Source of the DNA: Mycobacterium syngnathidarum
GTDB taxonomy: Bacteria; Actinomycetota; Actinomycetes; Mycobacteriales; Mycobacteriaceae
Length of the DNA: 64,000 bases
Direction: 5' to 3'
NCBI RefSeq assembly: GCF_001942625.1
Contig: NZ_MLCL01000073.1
Coordinates: forward strand, 114,771 to 178,770
Notes under the pieces: generated by a model
What the model saw: only the letters and a program-made list of their open reading frames with translations
Database searches by the model: none
Told to the model about the DNA's origin: nothing
Shown here: positions 57,858-64,000 of the stretch, piece by piece
Layout: each line of letters starts with the position of its first letter
How positions within the stretch are numbered: position 1 is the stretch's first letter
Translations under genes and position numbers: made by a program

Positions 57858-60800
57858 TCATCGCCGCACCTTTTCCAACGTGGACACTAATTCAATTGGC
57901 AGTCCGCTTCTCTCAGCGGCATGCTTGACCGAATACCCTTGATCTACAAGTGATTTGGCCCAAGCCTCCGCATCGGGTGTCACCGACTTAGCGCGGTCAA
58001 CTCGCTTGTTTCGCCGTGTGGGCGATTTCTTCGTTCCCGGCTTCTTCGCTGGTGGCAACGGGGGCGGGGTCAAGTCGCCGTCCAGCGACTCGAACCAGAC
58101 ATGGACGAGTTTGGCCTGGGCGATGGTTACGGGCTTGCCGCTGATCGGCGTGTTGGCCGTGCTGCTGTAACCGAGCGCTGCGGTCAGCTGCTGGCGTGTC
58201 CAACCCGCCGCTGCGGACTGGTTGAGCAGCATCCAGGTGGGCTCCGGGTCGTCGACCTGCGCGTTGTAGTCACGGATGCCTTGACGTCCCCGGGACCGCT
58301 GCACTGTCCGCACCGCGCGGACGTCGTCCGCGGTGAGGTCAAGCAGTATGCGCCGATGCAGTTTGCTGCACCTGGGCTCCGCTGCTCGCCCAACGAGCAG
58401 CGACACTAGACCTCGCGAGACACATGCAGCCGCGGCGATCGCACCGATCGTGAATGTGGCATCAGATCGGTCCTTGCTTGTCTCCAGCGCAAGCAAGCCT
58501 TGGAGGTGTTCACGGACGTCCTGTGCGGACACCCAATCAGCGCGGTACGTCGCTCGCCGCTCCGATGCGACGCGTCGCATGTAACTGCGGTTCTCGGTGA
58601 CGCAGACAACGCAGCGGCAACCCTGTTGGAATCCACGGGTGCTGTGGTCGGTGACGCCCGGCTTTGGACCGGTGATCATGTCGGTGCCGCCTTGCCCGGG
58701 TGAACCCCAGGTCCATCCAGTGAATCGTTCGATAGCGCTATCCTGCGGCCGTAAGTCTCCGCGCTTGCGCCGAGACCGGGTGGCCGCACACCATTGGTAC
58801 AGCTCGAAACGCTTGCCTTCGACGTCCTCGACGGTCCCAATCGGCATCCGCGCCAGTGTGCCGTGCTTGGCGATGTACTGATGGCACGCCATTTCCGCTA
58901 TCTGCCAATGAGTTTCCGATGGCTTCCACAGGAAGCGCCGTTCTCCTTTGCGGCCGGTCGGTGTCGATGCCAGTAGGACCGATTCCAGGATCGGTGGCAG
59001 TGTCCCGTAGATCTTGCGGCGCCGAACTGTTCCGAGCCAAGCGTCGAGGTCGATGTCATCCTCGATGTGCCCCGGTGGGACATCGGCGTGACCTTCCCAC
59101 GCGGCGAAGGAGCGAAATGCCGCCACGCCGGCTTGATCGACCTCTGACAACGGATACCAGTCCCAGCCCGGCATCTGCCGGAGTGCCTCGGCGATCCAGC
59201 TGTCCAGCTCGTTGTCCCAGTATCGGCACAGCTGCGTCGCCACCCACAGCCGCAGTGGCCGGTTCAGTCCGTCGACGTATCCCGTGAAGATCGAATCGCC
59301 AGGAGACGTGTCATCGAGGCTTCCCCGACCAGTGCAAACAGCGCGGAGCCGGTCCAAGGTTCGCTCGTCGGAGGCCTCTTTCGCATCCCATCGCCAGCCG
59401 TTGACCGATTCAAGCCTCTTGCGGCGGTCTTCGTCGAGCATCCCATCACGGAATAGAATGCGCTGCAGGGTGATCCACTGGCCCAGCGCTGTGCTTTGCG
59501 TGGTAATCCGCGCGGCTGACCCTAGCCGATCTGTCTCGTGGCATAGCTGCTGAAAGTTGCGCTCCCATACCGACGATGTGCGCTGCAGCAGCCGCGTGAT
59601 TATCGTCCCGGACTGGCTCCCGGTGACTTCCAACCAGTCCACAACATCCGGGTCGATGTAGCCGTTGGTACCAGTGCGGCGTGCCCTGTCGATGTCGTGA
59701 CCGATCCGCGAGTCATGGGCACGCAGCCCTTGCAGAACCCGCCACACGTGGGCGTAGGAGGACGTGGACAGCTGGTCCTGATCATCAGCGTCGGGGTCGA
59801 GAATCAGCGGAATGACGATGGTGCCGTGGGATTTTCCGGGATGCTTACGCAGGGCTCGACCAATGGCCTGGATGATTCCCACCTGGCTGGTGCGTGGATC
59901 GGCGAACACGACGGCGTCGACTGCCGGTACGTCGATGCCCTCACGCAGGCACTGCGACGAGGCAACCACGGTGATCCCATCCGTCCGTGTGTCGGCGAGT
60001 CTGGCCAGGATCTTCACGCGCTCTGAGTCGTGCATTGAACCGTCAACGGCGAGCGCACGGATGGGTGTGCCGTCCACATCGATGAGTGCGCTGACACGTT
60101 CAGCGAATGCCCGTGCAGAATCTACTCGATTGTGAAAGGTCAGGATGCGCCGCACACCGTACCGGCGCACTACATCGAGCAGCGCGGCCAACGCAGCTCG
60201 CTCTCCGGTCGCTTCCCCTGCTGGTTCGGTTGTGGTGGTCACCAAGACGCGGTAGTCGGCCAACAATCCAGCGCTGACGGCTTCCCCAACATTCAGGGTG
60301 TATGCGATCTCCCCGAACAACCCAGTGTCATCCATGGATCTTGCGACCGCACTCGCTCCGGACAAATCGTCGATGGCCTCAGCGCCGCCACGGCTTTTCA
60401 GGACTATGGGCGTTGCCGTTGCGAATACTCGGCGCCGCGCCAGCACACTGCGCGAATCGAGCACCGGGAGAAATGCAGCGTTGGTGCGGCCGGCAAGGTG
60501 GTGAGCCTCGTCAGCGACCACCAGATCCAGGGGTTGTCCGCTGCGCGTCAAGCCGATCCCGTCAGCGACCACTTGCGAGGAATGGTAAGTGGACACCACG
60601 AGAGACATGGACGCACCGAATGTCTCAGCACATTCAAGGAACCCGGCAACCACCTCAGCTCGGGTGGTCACGTTGCCGCCTTGGTCGTGTTGCCCTTCGA
60701 ACGGGTCGATTCCGTCAACGCCGATTTCCGCGCGCCCGGCATCCGTTGTCGGATCTGAACATACGGCCAATACGCGCACACCAGGTATGACGCGTCGCCA

Positions 60801-61034
60801 CTCGGCGATGGTCTGTGCCACCAACGCAATACTGGGCGTGAACACCGCGACTGTGCGGGCCCCGACTTCGAGCGCGTGCCACGGTCCGATGAGAGTCTTG
60901 CCGGTACCGCATGCCATCCGCAGCTGCGCTCGTTCCCCTGCGTCGGCTAGCTCGTCGAGCGCGGCACGCTGATGCGGACGCGGTTGCGGCACAGCGTCAC
61001 TGATCGGTGAATACCCCTGCAGTAGCGCAGTCAT
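57858..61034 (-). CDS. SF2 DEAD/DEAH helicase with Helicase Associated (HA) domains
   Basis: 1058 residues. Q-like start RPHQRAALDELADAG, Walker A in MACGTGKTLIGPWHA (about residue 41), VAVFTPSIALVAQTI, DEAH box in LVVADEAHHLAGRTNA, RRVFATATPIVLKS (motif III), TVVASSQCLREGIDVPAVDA and QAIGRALRKHPGKSHG (motif VI). Two Helicase Associated repeats lie around residues 640-780 (AFRSFAAWEGHADVPPGHIE; QYIAKHGTLARMPIG). The C-terminal 200 residues contain HTH-like segments (EAWAKSLVDQGYSVKHAAER). HA helicases occur on actinobacterial plasmids and phages, and this one may serve replication or defence. ATGA overlap with the sigma gene. Confidence 0.88.
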   Translation of the reverse strand: MTALLQGYSPISDAVPQPRPHQRAALDELADAGERAQLRMACGTGKTLIGPWHALEVGARTVAVFTPSIALVAQTIAEWRRVIPGVRVLAVCSDPTTDAGRAEIGVDGIDPFEGQHDQGGNVTTRAEVVAGFLECAETFGASMSLVVSTYHSSQVVADGIGLTRSGQPLDLVVADEAHHLAGRTNAAFLPVLDSRSVLARRRVFATATPIVLKSRGGAEAIDDLSGASAVARSMDDTGLFGEIAYTLNVGEAVSAGLLADYRVLVTTTTEPAGEATGERAALAALLDVVRRYGVRRILTFHNRVDSARAFAERVSALIDVDGTPIRALAVDGSMHDSERVKILARLADTRTDGITVVASSQCLREGIDVPAVDAVVFADPRTSQVGIIQAIGRALRKHPGKSHGTIVIPLILDPDADDQDQLSTSSYAHVWRVLQGLRAHDSRIGHDIDRARRTGTNGYIDPDVVDWLEVTGSQSGTIITRLLQRTSSVWERNFQQLCHETDRLGSAARITTQSTALGQWITLQRILFRDGMLDEDRRKRLESVNGWRWDAKEASDERTLDRLRAVCTGRGSLDDTSPGDSIFTGYVDGLNRPLRLWVATQLCRYWDNELDSWIAEALRQMPGWDWYPLSEVDQAGVAAFRSFAAWEGHADVPPGHIEDDIDLDAWLGTVRRRKIYGTLPPILESVLLASTPTGRKGERRFLWKPSETHWQIAEMACHQYIAKHGTLARMPIGTVEDVEGKRFELYQWCAATRSRRKRGDLRPQDSAIERFTGWTWGSPGQGGTDMITGPKPGVTDHSTRGFQQGCRCVVCVTENRSYMRRVASERRATYRADWVSAQDVREHLQGLLALETSKDRSDATFTIGAIAAAACVSRGLVSLLVGRAAEPRCSKLHRRILLDLTADDVRAVRTVQRSRGRQGIRDYNAQVDDPEPTWMLLNQSAAAGWTRQQLTAALGYSSTANTPISGKPVTIAQAKLVHVWFESLDGDLTPPPLPPAKKPGTKKSPTRRNKRVDRAKSVTPDAEAWAKSLVDQGYSVKHAAERSGLPIELVSTLEKVRR

Positions 61035-61933
61035 GCCGCCACCTGCTGCTCGCCGCGAAGTTTGGCCATCGCCCCTTCAATGAGCCCGCGGACCTTGACG
61101 ACGGGGAGCCGATACTTGTCTGCGACTTCGGTCACCGACTGCGGCTCTCCCGTATCCAGCCCGAACACTTCGGAAATGACTCGCCGCTCGCGATGAGAGA
61201 GCCGCTCCATCAACTGCGAAAGCTGTTGGGCGGCAATGTCATGATCATTGTCGTGGCCGCCACAGTCTCGACCTGCCAGGAAGTCGAGCAGGCTGGAGGA
61301 GCCATCGCGACCTCCCTCGCTTAGCGGTGCGTCCAGCGAAACTGCGCGGGACATCATGGCGCGCATCTGAGCGATGCCCATTGGGCTGACACCCATCACA
61401 GCCGCGACATCGGCATCGCTAGGCGTCCTACCCAGGTCAGTACCCAGCTGGGAGGTGACCATAAGCAGTTCCCTGCAACGCTCCTGGTCGCTGGAAGACA
61501 GCGCGGCGGGGGTTGCCTTGGCGATCGCTCGCTGTTGATGGAGACGCACCCAATGAAGCGCGTACGTGGAGAACTTGAATCCCTGTGTGTAGTCGAATTT
61601 TTGAACAGCCCGAATGACGCCGAGCATCCCTTCATGGGTGAGGTCGTCGACTGTCAGCAACGCACTGGCGCCCCTTACCGCCCGCTTACGCGCCCACCAC
61701 GCGGAGAGACGAACATTCGCGGTCACGAAATGCTCGAATGCTGCTCGACCGTCCGCAGCGACCAATCTCAACTGTGCCGGGGTGTACTGCGAGGCTCCCT
61801 TGGCGAGTAGGAACTGTGCGTACAAGCCGGCCTCTATCCGCTTGGCAAGCTCCACTTCTTGCTCCGCGGTCAACAACTCGGGCAGATCCTTGGGAAGATC
61901 CGTCTGCTTCACTAAATGCATGGCCGTGCTCAC
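61031..61933 (-). CDS. Sigma-70 family (RpoD-like) sigma factor
   Basis: 300 residues from GTG. Region 1.2-like LLTAEQEVELAKRIEAG; region 2 FVTANVRLSAWWARKRA and LTVDDLTHEGMLGVIRAVQK FDYTQGFKFSTYALHWVR; region 3 TDLGRTPSDADVAAVMGVSP; region 4 MERLSHRERRVISEVFGLDT, EVADKYRLPVVKVRGLIEGA. Organisation resembles group 2/3 sigma factors rather than ECF. Encoded between the RIIB-like and helicase genes in one overlapping operon, it could direct transcription of this element's own genes, much as phage-encoded sigma factors do. Confidence 0.9.
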   Translation of the reverse strand: MSTAMHLVKQTDLPKDLPELLTAEQEVELAKRIEAGLYAQFLLAKGASQYTPAQLRLVAADGRAAFEHFVTANVRLSAWWARKRAVRGASALLTVDDLTHEGMLGVIRAVQKFDYTQGFKFSTYALHWVRLHQQRAIAKATPAALSSSDQERCRELLMVTSQLGTDLGRTPSDADVAAVMGVSPMGIAQMRAMMSRAVSLDAPLSEGGRDGSSSLLDFLAGRDCGGHDNDHDIAAQQLSQLMERLSHRERRVISEVFGLDTGEPQSVTEVADKYRLPVVKVRGLIEGAMAKLRGEQQVAA

Positions 61934-62088
61934 ATCTCCCTGAGACGCGACACAATCGCGTGTGGGCCGTAAGTGACGTACCCCTCTCGGACTCCTCCAA
62001 TGGAGGGATCCTCTACGCGGAGCCGAGCCCCATGCTCGAAGAAGTCTCCCGCCCGAAGCGGCTCAGCGTGGATCTCGGTAGTCCTCAT
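61930..62088 (-). CDS. Small KOW-like hypothetical protein
   Basis: 52 residues: MRTTEIHAEPLRAGDFFEHG, ARLRVEDPSIGGVREGYVTY, GPHAIVSRLREM. Coupled by 4-nt overlaps to the RIIB-like gene and to the sigma gene. Unknown function. Confidence 0.6.
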   Translation of the reverse strand: MRTTEIHAEPLRAGDFFEHGARLRVEDPSIGGVREGYVTYGPHAIVSRLREM

Positions 62089-63137
62089 AGCGACCACTGA
62101 TCCGGCATGCACGGCGTCTCCCCCAGCGGCACAACGATCTCATCCTCGTCGCCACCCGCGTACTCATCGCAGCGCTGATCGCCCTGTTGTTCATCACCTT
62201 CGTGGTCTTCGTGATCGCTATCGAGTTCGTCGTCCGAATCACCGAACGACACCACGACGCCGAACGTCGGACGTGGCTTATTCCCCTCTCGGCGGGCGTA
62301 TTCGTCGGACGCCTCGAAATCAGGCACCGTACGGATATGCTCAATCACCGCGTCCGAGATCTGCTCACCGTCGTGACGAGCGGCGACCGTCAGGCGGCAC
62401 ACCCGCATCTTCTGCGCGTTGTGATCGGCGGGCACCGACACCACATCGGCCGGGTCCACCAACACCACCAGCATCTGCTCGCTGAAATCGCTGGCATAGT
62501 TGTAGGTTCCGACATGCAGGCCCACCGAGCACGCCGAGTGCCTGTCTGGGTTGACCAGATCACGGTCCATCCACACCGTCGCACCGACCGGGTACGGAAT
62601 GTTCCCGGTAATGGTCTCGCTGGTGCCGTCCTGGTGGACCACCGTCACCGCCTCACGACCGGCGTGCGCCGAGAAGCCATCGTTGCGTACCGACTTGTAG
62701 CCGACGATCAGCCCGTCGGTGGTCAGCACGAAGCCTCCGGCCTTGAGCCAGCCGAACAGCTGTGAGCGCGATGCGGCCGACGGGTTGCGCTCCAGACGGC
62801 GCAGGAACGCCCCCAGTGGTGCCATGTCGGCGGTCTCGCGGGCAAGCCGCAGAGCGGTAGACAGCACTGTCTCGGCCACCGGGTCACCGTGAGTGACCCG
62901 GTAGGCGTCGTCGGCGTCGTCGTCGTTGCCGTCCACTACCGACACCGCCTCGGCGACGGCTGCTCTTACGGTGACCCGCACCACCTCCACCAGGCTCTTG
63001 ACGGTGGCGAAGTCCTGGCCGTGGTCATCAACGAGGTAGGTCCGCACGTTCTGGTAGGCGGGGTCGGCGGAGCCGACCATCACGGTGTCATCGCCTTCGG
63101 TGACGATGATGGAGTTGGCGTCGATGAATGCGCGCAT
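62085..63137 (-). CDS. RIIB-like protein
   Basis: 350 residues. FLRRLERNPSAASRSQLFGW LKAGGFVLTTDGLIVGYKSV and VNPDRHSACSVGLHVGTYNY ASDFSEQ are hallmarks of the phage T4 RIIB family, also present in many actinobacterial phages and plasmids. The C-terminal 100 residues add a very acidic tail (FGDSDDELDSDHEDHEGDEQ). In T4 RIIB affects lysis inhibition and exclusion; the role on other elements is unknown. Second gene of the leftward module. Confidence 0.82.
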   Translation of the reverse strand: MRAFIDANSIIVTEGDDTVMVGSADPAYQNVRTYLVDDHGQDFATVKSLVEVVRVTVRAAVAEAVSVVDGNDDDADDAYRVTHGDPVAETVLSTALRLARETADMAPLGAFLRRLERNPSAASRSQLFGWLKAGGFVLTTDGLIVGYKSVRNDGFSAHAGREAVTVVHQDGTSETITGNIPYPVGATVWMDRDLVNPDRHSACSVGLHVGTYNYASDFSEQMLVVLVDPADVVSVPADHNAQKMRVCRLTVAARHDGEQISDAVIEHIRTVPDFEASDEYARREGNKPRPTFGVVVSFGDSDDELDSDHEDHEGDEQQGDQRCDEYAGGDEDEIVVPLGETPCMPDQWSL

Positions 63138-63181
63138 GGTGTGTGTTTCCTTGTCTTTCGAAGCTCGATGGGAGATACCGG

Positions 63182-63829
63182 TCAGGCAGCGTTAGCGGAG
63201 GCGTTGTCGGCGGTGGGCAATCGCGGCGGGGTGTGCACGATGTAGTCCACAAACTTCCGGCGGTCGAATTCAGAGACGTTGCTGCGCATGTGGTCCAGCA
63301 GCGGGTACGCCTTGTTCAGTGCTGTAGTCAGCTGCCGCACCTCGGCCAGGGCGCCGCTGCCGACCCCCAGGACGGCCGCACGGGCCATTACCGTGGCATG
63401 GTCAGCGGACAGCGCCCGGCGTGCAGTCTCGATCTCGGCAAGGCGCACCACCATCTCGCGCAGCGGGTGGCCCGGAGCGATCCGGGCCACCGCATCGGTG
63501 GCGAGCGCCAGGCGCATCTTGTCGCCGGTCCAGTAGGGCTGCGCATCCACCGCAGCAGCGATACGTTCGATGTCGGTCCAACCGGCGGACTCGGCGTCGA
63601 ACCGCGCCCGCGCCCACTGGTGATAGGGCTGCGCCTCGGGGACCGCAGCCAGCAACGGACCCGGTTTGCGCCTACCCAGGTAGACCGCCACTGCCACAAT
63701 GGAATCCAGTCGGGAATCGTGGCTGTAGTGAGGGTCGCCCTCGATGTACCAGACCGGCAACCCGAGCGCGGCGATCTCCGCGCCGGTCAGCACCTGCCGG
63801 GTCTGCGGCCCGCCATCCGTGGCGACCAT
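63182..63829 (-). CDS. Hypothetical protein of phage-like module
   Basis: 215 residues: LTGAEIAALGLPVWYIEGDP, RLDSIVAVAVYLGRRKPGPL, ARFDAESAGWTDIERIAAAV, LADVRQLTTALNK-type helical region near the end (VGSGALAEVRQLTTALNKAY). Located 44 bp upstream of the RIIB-like gene in the same direction. No known family. Confidence 0.55.
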   Translation of the reverse strand: MVATDGGPQTRQVLTGAEIAALGLPVWYIEGDPHYSHDSRLDSIVAVAVYLGRRKPGPLLAAVPEAQPYHQWARARFDAESAGWTDIERIAAAVDAQPYWTGDKMRLALATDAVARIAPGHPLREMVVRLAEIETARRALSADHATVMARAAVLGVGSGALAEVRQLTTALNKAYPLLDHMRSNVSEFDRRKFVDYIVHTPPRLPTADNASANAA

Positions 63830-63875
63830 GCGGGTCTCGTATCCGGACAGCCCGCTGCGCGGTGCGCGCTTAGCC

Positions 63876-64000
63876 TCAATCCGTGGACTGACTTGAGTGG
63901 TGTGGTTCGACGGTGATTCTGACGGCGGTTTGTGGGGTGGGCAGGATGTAGCCGCTGGTCTGCCCAGCTTTTCCTGTGTGCTTCGGTGGGGCCTGTTCGG
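63876..64000 (-). CDS. C-terminal end of a protein running off the right edge
   Basis: Partial frame ending KHTGKAGQTSGYILPTPQTA VRITVEPHHSSQSTD then TGA at 63876-63878. Composition is coding-like. Too little is visible to identify; a mobile-element protein is possible. Confidence 0.3.
   Translation of the reverse strand, partial: EQAPPKHTGKAGQTSGYILPTPQTAVRITVEPHHSSQSTD

Overview
The window looks like accessory DNA (large plasmid, phage-plasmid or integrative element) from a high-GC actinobacterium, most likely a Mycobacteriaceae member. The evidence is a protein resembling the mycobacterial 19-kDa lipoprotein LpqH, an EspC/DUF2580-type small protein beside a type VII-style polymorphic toxin, a DUF2637 membrane protein, and a dense mix of short hypothetical genes with 4-nt GTGA/ATGA overlaps. 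I saw no rRNA, tRNA, CRISPR array or complete replication initiator.

Left region (1-5.1 kb) is nested insertion wreckage. A leftward tyrosine-recombinase gene, translationally coupled to an OGG-fold glycosylase-like gene, is split by a 2.8-kb IS256-family element. That element has imperfect 25-bp terminal inverted repeats and a 9-bp target duplication, and it carries two passenger genes (one DUF6933) besides its transposase. To its right lies the middle of a type ISP restriction-modification gene.

Mobile element (5.1-24.2 kb): a 19.1-kb element interrupts the ISP gene inside its NPPY (methyltransferase motif IV) codons. Joining 5101 to the sequence near 24205 restores the reading frame. It starts with three tandem tyrosine recombinases and a small DUF6262-like protein. 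Its cargo is a complete type I R-M operon (hsdM-hsdS-hsdR plus a YgjP-like metallopeptidase), a leftward sigma factor/XRE regulator/ImmA-IrrE peptidase operon, a 51-aa basic protein and a two-gene CBASS (HNH-SAVED Cap5 plus a CD-NTase). It is thus a defence-carrying element sitting in another defence gene.

Right region (24.2-42.8 kb): the ISP C-terminal part is followed by a GNAT-like protein, an ADP-ribosyltransferase-like gene frameshifted by an exact 19-bp tandem duplication, an excisionase-type HTH/PIN toxin pair, an XRE regulator with an operator-like palindrome, a type VII-style Tox-REase-5 toxin with Imm52 and DUF2185-like proteins, small hypotheticals, an AbiEii-type pair, and a WGR-PARP protein.

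Backbone-like region (42.8-64 kb): an iteron-like TGACGCA cluster and a strict 12-bp periodic array precede a DUF2637 protein and a complete divergent type IIA topoisomerase pair (GyrB-like, GyrA-like). After a lipoprotein, a GntR/NUDIX pair with matching operators, an LpqH-like lipoprotein and many small genes comes a phage-like leftward module: RIIB-like protein, small protein, sigma-70 factor and SF2 helicase in one overlapping operon, and a second operon headed by a sliding-clamp-like protein. A shared palindrome (core TCTCTATTTTAGA) lies just upstream of the WGR-PARP gene, the 54.1-kb small-gene operon and the clamp-like operon, suggesting one regulon.
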